From assembly GCA_023450615.1 (NCBI GenBank), contig JAEXGT010000033.1:1-12034 (forward strand): a stretch of 12,034 nucleotides of DNA. The letters are read 5' to 3'. A program made the position numbers and the translations under genes. This document shows positions 1 through 6,616 of the stretch, one piece after another. The notes beneath the pieces were generated by a model. That model was not told the DNA's origin. It saw only the letters and a list, made by a program, of their open reading frames with translations, and made no database searches. Every line of letters starts with the position of its first letter. Position 1 is the stretch's first letter. Origin of the DNA: Pseudomonadota bacterium. GTDB lineage: Bacteria; Pseudomonadota; Alphaproteobacteria; Rhizobiales; Beijerinckiaceae.

Positions 1-233
1 CGATGCTGCACTTCACCTGGGTGGAGAATGGCGGGCCCCGGGTGACGGCTCCGGCGCGTCAGGGCTTTGGCTCGCGGCTGCTGCAGCGGGTGCTGACGAC
101 GCAGTTGCAGGCCGAGGTGAAGATGGAGTTTCAGGAGCATGGGCTGCACTTCACCATGACCATGCCCATCCCCGGCGATCCGCCCTCCTTCTCGCCGGAC
201 AGCAGCACCCTTCCCACTCTCCACAGGCGCTGA
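1..233 (+). CDS. HWE-family sensor histidine kinase, C-terminal end (5' truncated)
   Basis: Only the last 77 or so codons are present. The frame is open to the window edge (first whole codon at base 3) and ends at TGA 231-233. The segment has the end of a GHKL ATPase domain as found in HWE/HisKA_2 kinases: a W-x-E-x-GGP strand (residues 6-12 of the visible part), a GFGSRLL box near residues 22-28 that matches the G2-box helix binding ATP, then a strand-turn-strand ending. HWE kinases autophosphorylate on histidine and often lack a textbook F box; in alphaproteobacteria many serve light sensing or the general stress response. The sensor domain and phospho-acceptor histidine lie outside the window, so input and partner are unknown. 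The Met at base 3 is internal, not the start. The family call is good; the specific role is not determinable. Confidence 0.85.
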   Translation, partial: MLHFTWVENGGPRVTAPARQGFGSRLLQRVLTTQLQAEVKMEFQEHGLHFTMTMPIPGDPPSFSPDSSTLPTLHRR

Positions 234-260
234 GTCCTCCCTCCCCAACGCCTCGCTTAG

Positions 261-287
261 GCATACGCTCGCAGGCATTGAGTATGC
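261..287. repeat. Inverted repeat GCATAC / GTATGC upstream of the PAS-GAF-PAS gene
   Basis: GCATAC at 261-266 is answered by its exact complement GTATGC at 282-287, with 15 bases between. A further GTATGC lies at 315-320 in a similar context (A/G-GTATGC followed by an A/T-rich stretch). The set sits in the 123-bp gap before the sensor gene, where a promoter or operator would be expected. Six-base arms can arise by chance, so this is a weak operator candidate. No convincing -35/-10 pair was found nearby. Confidence 0.3.
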
Positions 288-356
288 GAAAGTTATAAGG
301 TGACGAAAGGGAGGGTATGCTTTAAAGATCGATGAAACGTCGGCAAGAGAAGAACA

Positions 357-1754
357 ATGGCGACTTCATCCGGGGCAACCATCCTGACCTTGGGCGGCAC
401 ATCGCAACCCACAGATGCGCAACCTTCATTGGATCCTGCGAGCGAGACGGCGCTGCGCATCAGCAGCGGCAAGCTCCAAATGGCCCTGGATATCGGCCGG
501 CTGGGCGCATGGGAGTGGGATCTCGATACCGGAGAGATCACCGGGACGGCCGCCTTCAAGACCCTCTTCGGCCTTCCGCCCGACGCCTCTCTCACCCATG
601 AGGCGTTTCAGGGCATGATCCATCCCAGCGATGCGGATCGCCTCGATCAAGCCGTCGCCTTCTCCCTGAAGACCAAGACCGACTTTCAGGTCGAGCACCG
701 GATCATCCGGACCGATGGACGGATCGCGCGCGCCCTGGTCAGAGGCGGCGCCGTGTTCGATCAGCATGGCAAGGCCATCAGGCTCATGGGCGTGGTGCAG
801 GACGTCACGGAACGCGAGCGGATCAAGGAGGAGATCAGCCTCGTCCAGCGCCAGCAGGAATTTCTGTCGAAGCTGAACGAGCAGATCGGGAGCCTGGACG
901 ATCCCTACAAGATCATGGAGAGCTCCGCGAGGAGCATCGCGCATTTCCTGAAGGTCGATAACACCGGTTACGGCGAGGTCTTCGAGGACAGGGACATCAT
1001 CGCCATCGAGCGCGAATGGTCCAAGGGGCTTTTCAGCAATGAGGGCCGCATCGAGAAGATCAGCGACCTTGGGCCCTACGTCTTCGGGCCGCTCCGGCAG
1101 GGTTTGCCGATCTTTACGGAAGATGTCCTGAACGACCCATGGATCTGTGAGGATCCCGAAAAGCTCGCGCTCTACAAGAGCGCCAATATCAGAACCATCC
1201 TGACCGTCCCTCTTCTGAAAGGCGGGCGGCTGGTGGCAGCCTTCTACGTCAGTTCCTCACAGGCGCGTCCCTGGCCCAGCGAGGATATCTCGCTGGTGCA
1301 GGAAGTTGCGGACCGCACCTGGATCGCCATCGAGAGGGCGCGGGCCGATATCCGCACGCGTGAGATCAAGGAACGCCTCAGGATGGTGACGGAAACCTGC
1401 CCCGCCCTCATCTGGAGCCTCGATCCGGATCTGCGGCTGACCTATGCCAACGAGCGCTGGAGCAGCGCGACAGGAGGCTCCCTCGATCAGCCTTTCCATG
1501 CCGACTGGAAGACGCTGGTGCATCCGGACGATCTTGCGGCGCTCCTGCAAGGAGAGCGGCTTCACCGCGAGCGCCTCGCTCCATACACCTTCGAAATCCG
1601 TTATCTTTCACCGGATGGCAGCTATCGCTGGCATTTGGCGCGCGCCGTGCCCAATATCGGTGAGAATGGCGAGTTCAAAGGCTGGCATGCCACGAGCATC
1701 GACATTCACGAGTACAAGCTCGCCAGAGATGCCGGGAGCGGTCCGGCAGGATAA
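357..1754 (+). CDS. PAS-GAF-PAS sensor protein without an output domain
   Basis: A 465-residue soluble protein with no signal peptide or membrane helix. Residues about 35-155 form a PAS domain of the PAS_3 kind (A51-W-E-W with D55, then F71-G-L, IHP..D near 88-92, a closing GVVQDVTERE near 145-154). Residues about 165-330 form a GAF domain, including an RTILTVPLL strand near 279-287. Residues about 338-452 form a second PAS domain (PALIWSLD, VHPDD near 388-392, W425, closing TSIDIHEYK). The chain stops about 10 residues after this PAS, exactly where an HWE or HisKA kinase domain normally begins; no kinase, cyclase, GGDEF, EAL or helix-turn-helix follows in any frame before the next gene. An AGAGAAG purine run lies before ATG 357. 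It follows an HWE kinase gene, so it may be a partner sensor or a kinase that lost its catalytic half. Ligand unknown. Confidence 0.85.
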   Translation: MATSSGATILTLGGTSQPTDAQPSLDPASETALRISSGKLQMALDIGRLGAWEWDLDTGEITGTAAFKTLFGLPPDASLTHEAFQGMIHPSDADRLDQAVAFSLKTKTDFQVEHRIIRTDGRIARALVRGGAVFDQHGKAIRLMGVVQDVTERERIKEEISLVQRQQEFLSKLNEQIGSLDDPYKIMESSARSIAHFLKVDNTGYGEVFEDRDIIAIEREWSKGLFSNEGRIEKISDLGPYVFGPLRQGLPIFTEDVLNDPWICEDPEKLALYKSANIRTILTVPLLKGGRLVAAFYVSSSQARPWPSEDISLVQEVADRTWIAIERARADIRTREIKERLRMVTETCPALIWSLDPDLRLTYANERWSSATGGSLDQPFHADWKTLVHPDDLAALLQGERLHRERLAPYTFEIRYLSPDGSYRWHLARAVPNIGENGEFKGWHATSIDIHEYKLARDAGSGPAG

Positions 1755-1763
1755 GGAGCCGTC

Positions 1764-2318
1764 ATGTTGTTGAGCGCGCAGAGATCGCATCTTCTCGTGG
1801 TGGATCTGCAAGCGCGGCTCATGCCGGCCATCCATGAAGGCGATGCGGCGCTCAAGAACGTGGCCATACTGCTCCAAGCCGCCGCCCGGCTCGGCATTCC
1901 CGTGACGGTCACGGAGCAATATCCTAAGGGGCTCGGCTCCACAGTCGATTCCGTGACGGAGATGCTTCCGCCATCCGCTCTCGTGTTGCCGAAGACGACC
2001 TTCTCCTCCGCCCGCGACCTAGCCATTGCGGGACGCGTTGCGGAGCTTCGCGGACAAGGCCGGGATCAACTCGCGATCTGCGGGGCCGAGGCGCATATCT
2101 GCGTGTTGCAGAGCGCGCTCGGGTTCAAGGCGATGGGGCTCGATGTCTTCGTGGTGGCCGATGCGGTGTCAAGCCGCTCACCGCACAGCGTCAATACGGC
2201 CTGCGCGCGCCTGCTCCATGCGGGGTGTCACTGGGTGACGACGGAGATGGCGGTTTTCGAATGGATGGAGAGGGCTGCGACGGAGGATTTCCGGGCCCTC
2301 TCTCCCCTGTTCAAGTAG
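1764..2318 (+). CDS. Isochorismatase-family cysteine hydrolase
   Basis: A 184-residue cytosolic protein of normal length for the family. The Asp-Lys-Cys triad is visible: D14 in LLVVDLQ, K77 in LVLPKTTFS, and C113 in the GAEAHICVLQ motif. The usual cis-peptide region (GAEAH) precedes the nucleophile. The family splits C-N or C-O bonds in small amides and enol ethers; this short form, close to the ISOC1/YcaC-like hydrolases, is mostly uncharacterised, so no substrate is proposed. The Shine-Dalgarno AAGGAG (1753-1758) overlaps the stop codon of the preceding sensor gene, with only 9 bp between the genes, so the two are probably cotranscribed. Its 3' end overlaps the convergent membrane-protein gene by 8 bp. 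Confidence 0.9.
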   Translation: MLLSAQRSHLLVVDLQARLMPAIHEGDAALKNVAILLQAAARLGIPVTVTEQYPKGLGSTVDSVTEMLPPSALVLPKTTFSSARDLAIAGRVAELRGQGRDQLAICGAEAHICVLQSALGFKAMGLDVFVVADAVSSRSPHSVNTACARLLHAGCHWVTTEMAVFEWMERAATEDFRALSPLFK

Positions 2319-3285
2319 CAGAGGCTCCGCCCTCGCCTCCTGAGGCGATGAAGGCCTTCAGCTCGTCGAGGGACTGGAAGCGGAACACGCCGCCCGGAGT
2401 CTGCGCCTCGATGGAGCCATCGGAGAACATCACATAGGTGTTGTCGCCGGAATTATAGGTGCCGATGATCATGGCGTCGGAGCGGGGCTCTTCTTCCCCC
2501 GTCTCTTCCGGAGCCTGCTTTTCGGCAGGCTCGTCCTCCAGGCTCACGGGCTCCGGCTCGGGAGCGGGCTCACGGGGCGAAACGGGCTCGACGAACAGAG
2601 GTTCGAGGATATCGTCGCGATCGGGCTCGCTCCGGCGCTCGACCTCAGGCTCATGCAGCTCAAGGTCATCCAGCTTGGGCTCATCGTTGAAGAAGGACGT
2701 CTCGACAGAGACCGTTCGGGACTCGGCATAAGTATCCCGCATCCGGTCGGCGAGCAGGAAGTCCGGCACCTTGACGTCGAACTCTTCTTCTTCGCGGCGC
2801 TCCACATCCTCGGGGGTTGTCCGGGGCGGGAAAGGCGGCAGCGGCTCGCTGGGCATCAGAGCCTCGGGCTCGTCCCTGTCCTGGCGGCGCTCGGCTACGG
2901 GCTCGGCCTTGTCGTCGTTAGGGAAGAGCGGCAGGTCGGGCTGCTTTTCGACCGGCTCCTTCTCCTCGCCGCGGCCGAACATGCGGCCGCTGAGCAGACC
3001 ACCGGCAAGAGCGGCCATGGACAACCCCGTTGAGGACGTCGGAGCCTCTTCGCGAACCTCTTCATCGAAGGCGACCTGAAGGCGAGACAATTCAGACTGA
3101 ATCTGGGCCAGCTTGGACACGGCAGCGGTGATGCCAAGTAGAAGCGCGCCGCAAGCAGCGCTGAAGCTTCCGGCAATCACCATGCTCCAGCCACGTTCTA
3201 TCAGAACAATTTCCCAGCCGAAGAAAACTGCCAGCAAACCGCCAGCGATCATCGCGAAAGCGAGAGCCAGAAGAGCGATGATCAT
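2311..3285 (-). CDS. Uncharacterised two-helix membrane protein with acidic linker and conserved C-terminal domain
   Basis: A 324-residue protein I do not recognise as a named family. Two hydrophobic segments (about 2-22 and 33-55) form an N-terminal hairpin anchor. A short amphipathic or coiled helix follows (about 56-80). Residues about 105-270 are low-complexity, rich in Glu, Asp, Pro and Arg, and probably disordered. Residues about 272-315 are ordered: IIGTYNSGDNTYVMFSDGSI, then TPGGVFRF and SLDELKAFI, which reads as a small beta-meander closed by a helix. Similar tails occur, from memory, in hypothetical proteins of Rhizobiales. The long linker would place the C-terminal domain far from the membrane. 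ATG 3285 is preceded by a GGAGA ribosome site. The gene is divergent from sodB and convergent with the hydrolase. It has the length and look of a real gene, but the function is unknown. Confidence 0.8.
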   Translation of the reverse strand: MIIALLALAFAMIAGGLLAVFFGWEIVLIERGWSMVIAGSFSAACGALLLGITAAVSKLAQIQSELSRLQVAFDEEVREEAPTSSTGLSMAALAGGLLSGRMFGRGEEKEPVEKQPDLPLFPNDDKAEPVAERRQDRDEPEALMPSEPLPPFPPRTTPEDVERREEEEFDVKVPDFLLADRMRDTYAESRTVSVETSFFNDEPKLDDLELHEPEVERRSEPDRDDILEPLFVEPVSPREPAPEPEPVSLEDEPAEKQAPEETGEEEPRSDAMIIGTYNSGDNTYVMFSDGSIEAQTPGGVFRFQSLDELKAFIASGGEGGASAT

Positions 3286-3334
3286 GCCGTCTCCATCATA
3301 CGCAAACCCAGATTTACAAAGGCAAAGCTATGCC

Positions 3335-3363
3335 TCTATAGGCGAAAGACAACCTCCTGAAAA
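3335..3363 (-). promoter_or_regulatory. Candidate promoter for the membrane-protein gene
   Basis: On the minus strand, TTTTCA (complement of 3358-3363) and TATAGA (complement of 3335-3340) are separated by exactly 17 bases, a reasonable sigma-70-like pair about 50 bp upstream of the start at 3285. It lies in the divergent gap shared with sodB. Consensus match only; nothing else supports it. Confidence 0.35.
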
Positions 3364-3395
3364 GATTGGGCAGAAAAAAGTCCGCCCGCGGGCCG

Positions 3396-3424
3396 TTGCT
3401 CTTGAGCCATGGGCGCTTTAACTA
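3396..3424 (+). promoter_or_regulatory. Candidate sodB promoter
   Basis: TTGCTC (3396-3401) and TAACTA (3419-3424) with a 17-base spacer lie about 38 bp before the sodB start. Alphaproteobacterial housekeeping promoters commonly match -35 TTG and are loose at -10, which fits. No clear iron-box or OxyR-like palindrome was seen. Low confidence. Confidence 0.3.
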
Positions 3425-3461
3425 ACGGATCACAGGTCGCTCAATCGTCAAGGAGACGCCG

Positions 3462-4061
3462 ATGTCATTCACTCTGCCCGAACTACCCTACGCCTATGAT
3501 GCCCTGCAGCCCTACATGTCGAAGGAAACGCTCGAGTTTCACCACGACAAGCACCACGCTGCCTACGTCAACACCGGCAACAACCTGCTGAAAGGCACGG
3601 AATTCGAAGGCAAGAGCGTCGAGGAGGTCGTGAAGGGCTCCTATGGCAAGAACCAGGCTCTCTTCAACAATGCCGGCCAGCACTACAATCACATCCACTT
3701 CTGGATGTGGATGAAGCCCAATGGCGGCGGCGCGCTTCCCGGCAAGCTCGAGAAGAAGATCGTCGAGGATCTGGGCTCCGTCGACAAGTTCAAGGAAGAC
3801 TTCATCCAGGCCGGTGTCGGCCAGTTCGGCTCCGGCTGGGCCTGGCTTGCCGTGAAGGACGGCAAGCTCACGATCATGAAGACCCCGAACGGCGAGAACC
3901 CGCTGGTTCACGGCGCCCAGCCGATCCTCGGCTGCGACGTGTGGGAGCATTCCTACTACATCGACTACCGCAACCGCCGTCCCGATTACCTCAAGGCCTT
4001 CCTCGAGAACCTGGTGAACTGGGAGCATGTCGAGGAAATGTTCGAAGCCGCGACGAAGTAA
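3462..4061 (+). CDS. sodB: Superoxide dismutase, iron type
   Basis: A 199-residue cytosolic enzyme that dismutates superoxide to oxygen and hydrogen peroxide. The four metal ligands are intact: H27 (EFHHDKHH), H77 (HYNHIHFW), D159 and H163 (DVWEHSYY). Second-shell residues point to iron: Q73 in NNAGQ occupies the FeSOD glutamine position, and G144 stands where MnSOD carries its glutamine. Y35 of the substrate gateway and E162 of the dimer interface are also present. The family can be cambialistic, so use of manganese is not excluded. The start has a strong AAGGAG (3450-3455) 6 bases before ATG. The gene appears monocistronic: it has its own upstream gap and a strong terminator right after the stop. 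No signal peptide, so it is not a periplasmic SOD. Confidence 0.97.
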   Translation: MSFTLPELPYAYDALQPYMSKETLEFHHDKHHAAYVNTGNNLLKGTEFEGKSVEEVVKGSYGKNQALFNNAGQHYNHIHFWMWMKPNGGGALPGKLEKKIVEDLGSVDKFKEDFIQAGVGQFGSGWAWLAVKDGKLTIMKTPNGENPLVHGAQPILGCDVWEHSYYIDYRNRRPDYLKAFLENLVNWEHVEEMFEAATK

Positions 4062-4086
4062 GTCGGACTTCACGTTACGTTACATG

Positions 4087-4115
4087 CGGGCCTCTTCGGA
4101 GGCCCGTTTTGTTTT
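4087..4115 (+). terminator. Rho-independent terminator of sodB
   Basis: CGGGCCTC (4087-4094) and GAGGCCCG (4099-4106) form a perfect 8-bp GC-rich stem closed by a TTCG tetraloop, an extra-stable C(UUCG)G hairpin in RNA, followed at once by TTTTGTTTT. It lies 25 bp after the sodB stop. This is the only textbook terminator in the window. Confidence 0.95.
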
Positions 4116-4189
4116 GGAGACAGCTAAAGAAAATGTAATCCTATATCAGGATGCAGCTCCTTCGATCCAGACCGCTCAGGACTAACACG

Positions 4190-4588
4190 ATGCGTTACCT
4201 GCCCATTGTTCTAGTTGCGATGATCTCTGTCCTTCCTACGGCAAGGGCCGAGGACGTCTGCGACGGCATAAACCAGTGGGAAATGAACATGTGCGCAGCG
4301 AGCAAGTTCGAGAAGGCCGATAAGGCGATGAACGAACGCTATGTGAAGCTCATGAGGCGGCTCGATCCTGGCGATCAGGTGAAACTCCGCCAAGCGCAGG
4401 TGGCTTGGATTGCTTACAGGAAAAAGTGGTGTGAATTCGAGACCAATGGTCTTGGATCCGTTCGCCCCACGATCTTCGCAGGGTGCTTGGAAAGGCTGAC
4501 GGAAGATCACATCAAATATTTGGATTACCAACTGACCTGCAAAGAAGGCGACCTCTCCTGCAAAGTCTGGAGCAATGACAAGAACTAG
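4190..4588 (+). CDS. Secreted LprI/DUF1311-domain protein
   Basis: From ATG 4190 the product is 132 residues. It has a signal peptide (MRYLP then a hydrophobic core, cleavage expected after the ARA at residues 18-20), followed by a DUF1311 domain, the family of mycobacterial LprI, where a lysozyme-inhibitor activity was described. Family signatures are visible: an EMNMCAA motif (31-37), KAD-x-x-MNERY (42-51), QAWIAYR-like VAWIAYRKKWCEFE (71-84) and the FAGCLERLT stretch (97-104). Six cysteines (24, 35, 81, 99, 117, 124) suggest three disulfides in the periplasm. An upstream in-frame ATG at 4151 would bury the signal peptide behind 13 residues and has AGG right against it, so 4190 with AGGA 8 bases upstream is preferred. 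Lysozyme inhibition is a family inference, not shown here. Confidence 0.85.
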   Translation: MRYLPIVLVAMISVLPTARAEDVCDGINQWEMNMCAASKFEKADKAMNERYVKLMRRLDPGDQVKLRQAQVAWIAYRKKWCEFETNGLGSVRPTIFAGCLERLTEDHIKYLDYQLTCKEGDLSCKVWSNDKN

Positions 4589-5433
4589 ATAGCTGGTCCG
4601 GAAACGAGCCTGAGCCCCCGTTCCTGCAACAGCATGCCGAAAGCATCGGATTTCAGGTAATCGAGTTCCGCACGCCTGCTCTCGACGGCAGGATCGAGGC
4701 CCTGCAACTCGTCATCCACGTAACCGGGATGGCACATGACGAGAGGGGCGGCTCCCAGGCGGGAGAAGGCGCCCTCGAAGATGCGGCCCGCAGGCATGGA
4801 AAGATCGAAGGGCGCAAAGCCGGAGAAGCCTTCGTTCGTGGCGAAACCCGCTGCCCTGGCCTCCCTGGCGAACCCTCTGGCAAAGCCTTTGACGAGAAAG
4901 GCCTTCCCCCGCCCGATGGGACGGCGCAGGATCGCGAGCATCCTGTCGGACGGGTCTCGCAACCACAAACGCCCGGCATAGCCCCTCTCCGTCAGCACCT
5001 GGAACAAGGCCGCCCGCACCACGGGCAGCACATGCACATGCTGATGGCCGTCGATGAAGGACGGGGCCTCGCCGAACGCCTCCTCGAAAGCGTCGAGCTG
5101 GCGCGCGATCTCGCCCGCGATTTCACCCTCATCCAGCCGCCCCTTGAAGGACATGCCCAGAACCGCCTCCAGAAGGGGCAGCCGCCCCGAAGGCGCGAAC
5201 CTTGGCATTTGACCCAAGGGAGAGCCGGTCGTGAGGTTGAGGTGCAGGCCGATCCCGATCTGCCCTTTCAGGGACTTCAGACCGTCCGCATTCCGCCGCC
5301 ATCCGGGCATGTTGGTCATGGCGCCTGTGGCCGAGAGGCGGCCCATTTCCGCCAGCTCCACGATGCCCCGGCTCACGCCATCGCTGAGGCCATAATCGTC
5401 GGCGCATAAAATGACGTTGCGGAATACAGGCAT
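4585..5433 (-). CDS. ChbG/HpnK (YdjC) family carbohydrate deacetylase
   Basis: A 282-residue protein without signal peptide. Metal and catalytic motifs of the family are intact: ADDYG (11-15), GLHLNLT with H64, DGHQHVH with H130 and H132 (128-134), the TNEGFSGFAPFD stretch (199-210), and MCHPGYVDDEL with H235 (233-243). The family hydrolyses N-acetyl groups from sugars: ChbG on chitin disaccharides, HpnK with hopanoid glycolipids, NaxD on undecaprenyl-phosphate GalNAc. No hopanoid (hpn) or chitobiose genes are in the window, while an ArnC-like glycosyltransferase is divergent from it, which favours a lipid-linked sugar substrate. ATG 5433 has a GAGGGGG ribosome site. The stop codon shares the palindrome CTAG (4585-4588) with the stop of the convergent LprI gene. 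Enzyme class is confident, substrate is inference. Confidence 0.9.
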   Translation of the reverse strand: MPVFRNVILCADDYGLSDGVSRGIVELAEMGRLSATGAMTNMPGWRRNADGLKSLKGQIGIGLHLNLTTGSPLGQMPRFAPSGRLPLLEAVLGMSFKGRLDEGEIAGEIARQLDAFEEAFGEAPSFIDGHQHVHVLPVVRAALFQVLTERGYAGRLWLRDPSDRMLAILRRPIGRGKAFLVKGFARGFAREARAAGFATNEGFSGFAPFDLSMPAGRIFEGAFSRLGAAPLVMCHPGYVDDELQGLDPAVESRRAELDYLKSDAFGMLLQERGLRLVSGPAI

Positions 5434-5452
5434 AGCCCCCTCGAAATCGGCT

Positions 5453-5516
5453 TTGCCGCACCCTAAGCATGTTCCCGAAAAGTGGGAACCGGTTTTCGGA
5501 TAGGATCATGCGGCAA
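5453..5516. repeat. Rhizobiales-type palindromic intergenic repeat
   Basis: Three nested arm pairs: CCGAAAA (5475-5481) with TTTTCGG (5493-5499); GCATG (5467-5471) with CATGC (5507-5511); TTGCC (5453-5457) with GGCAA (5512-5516). The loop includes GTGGGAACCGG. The core (CCGAAAAGTGGGAACCGG, TTTTCGG, GATCATGC) is recognisable as a motif found in many copies in Bradyrhizobium, Methylobacterium and Microvirga-like genomes, by memory. It lies between the divergent deacetylase and glycosyltransferase genes, inside the likely promoter zone of the former. Confidence 0.8.
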
Positions 5517-5533
5517 TAAGAGGCCGGTCCGGT

Positions 5534-5550
5534 ACGCTACATTCTAGCGT
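5534..5550. promoter_or_regulatory. Short inverted repeat before the glycosyltransferase, possible operator
   Basis: ACGCTA (5534-5539) and TAGCGT (5545-5550) are perfect complements around a 5-base centre, 47 bp before the glycosyltransferase start. Size and position suit a dimeric regulator site in the divergent promoter region, but no matching regulator is present and a chance 6-bp palindrome is possible. Confidence 0.35.
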
Positions 5551-5596
5551 GAAACTGAACATAGGCCCTTGAGGAAAGACGCAAACTCGGCTCTTG

Positions 5597-6613
5597 ATGC
5601 GCGCGGTCATGAAGGGTTTCAAAGCCGTGGCGTCGCCCAAGCTCAGCGTCATCATCCCCGTCCATAACGAGAGCGCCAATATCGGGCCGCTCTCCGCGCG
5701 CCTGTTCCCGATCCTGGAGAAGATCGGCCTTCCCTGGGAAGTGCTGTTCGTGGATGACGGCAGCCGGGACGATACGCTCGAAGCCATCCGCGGTTTAAGC
5801 CGAATGGAGCCCCGGGTAGGAGCCGTTTCCTTCAGCCGCAATTTCGGCAAGGAGATCGCCATCGCGGCGGGGCTCGACCATGCGAGAGGCGACGCGGTCG
5901 TCATCATGGATGCGGACCTTCAGCATCCGCCGGAAATGATCGAAACCTTCGTCGAACGCTGGCGGGAGGGCTACGACATGGTCTACGGCCAGCGCACCGA
6001 CCGCTCGGACGAGACCCGCACCAAGCGCGGCTTCGCGCATCTGTTCTATCAACTCTTCGCACGCTTCGGCGAGATCAGCCTCCCCGAAGGCGCGGGCGAT
6101 TTTCGTCTCATCGACCGCAAGGGCGTCGAGGTTCTGCGCACGCTCGGCGAGAAGGCGCGCTTCTCGAAAGGGCTCTATGCCTGGATCGGATTCAAGGGCA
6201 CAGGCGTGCCCTTCGTGGTGGAGGAGCGCCGGTTCGGCGCTTCGAAGTGGAGTTTCCGAAAGCTCTTCCGTTTCGCCTTCGACGGCATCGCGGCTTTCTC
6301 CACGGTGCCGCTGCGCATCTGGACTTATCTCGGCTTCCTGATCTCGTTCCTGTCGATTGCGACCGCGCTCTTCTTCGCGATCAGAACGCTTCTGTTCGGC
6401 ACCGATCTTCCCGGCTTCCCGAGCCTGATCGTGTCGATCATGTTCTTCTCAGGCATCCAGCTCATGTCGCTCGGCATCATCGGCGAATATGTGGGCCGCA
6501 TCTTCGCGGAAGTGAAGCGCAGGCCGCTTTATGTGGTGGCCGAGCGCATCGGCGGCGCGGCGGAAGTCTCGAACCACCTCGTTCCCGAAAACTACATGCT
6601 GCGCCGGGCCTGA
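5597..6613 (+). CDS. GT2 polyprenyl-phosphate glycosyltransferase (ArnC/GtrB/DPM1 type)
   Basis: A 338-residue membrane-attached enzyme expected to move a sugar from a nucleotide donor to undecaprenyl phosphate on the cytoplasmic face. The GT-A domain covers about 15-225: SVIIPVHNE (17-25), VDDGSRDDT (52-60), the DADLQHPPE motif (105-113) with the DxD that binds metal and donor, and GDFRLIDR (167-174). Two C-terminal helices (about 240-265 and 276-300) match GtrB/ArnC, followed by GEYVGRIFAEVKRRPLYVV. ATG 5597 is chosen; TTG 5594 just before it and ATG 5609 remain possible because no close ribosome site exists (GAGGAAAG at 5571-5578 is over 15 bases away). It is 3 bp upstream of murJ and divergent from a ChbG/HpnK deacetylase. 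The sugar cannot be read from sequence. Confidence 0.92.
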   Translation: MRAVMKGFKAVASPKLSVIIPVHNESANIGPLSARLFPILEKIGLPWEVLFVDDGSRDDTLEAIRGLSRMEPRVGAVSFSRNFGKEIAIAAGLDHARGDAVVIMDADLQHPPEMIETFVERWREGYDMVYGQRTDRSDETRTKRGFAHLFYQLFARFGEISLPEGAGDFRLIDRKGVEVLRTLGEKARFSKGLYAWIGFKGTGVPFVVEERRFGASKWSFRKLFRFAFDGIAAFSTVPLRIWTYLGFLISFLSIATALFFAIRTLLFGTDLPGFPSLIVSIMFFSGIQLMSLGIIGEYVGRIFAEVKRRPLYVVAERIGGAAEVSNHLVPENYMLRRA

Positions 6614-6616
6614 CCG

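Noticed and set aside
3483..4073. 196-codon open frame on the minus strand opposite sodB
   Set aside because: Mirror of the well-conserved sodB codons; no independent evidence of coding.
4729..5409. 226-codon open frame on the plus strand
   Set aside because: Antisense to the ChbG/HpnK deacetylase, which has all its motifs; no ribosome site or domain.
4585..5433. Naming the deacetylase hpnK and linking it to hopanoid synthesis
   Set aside because: No other hpn genes are nearby, and family membership alone does not separate HpnK from ChbG or NaxD-like enzymes.
5471..5500. General stress response (EcfG) promoter suggested by GGGAACC
   Set aside because: The GGAAC lies in the palindromic repeat loop and no CGTT-type -10 occurs at the required spacing.
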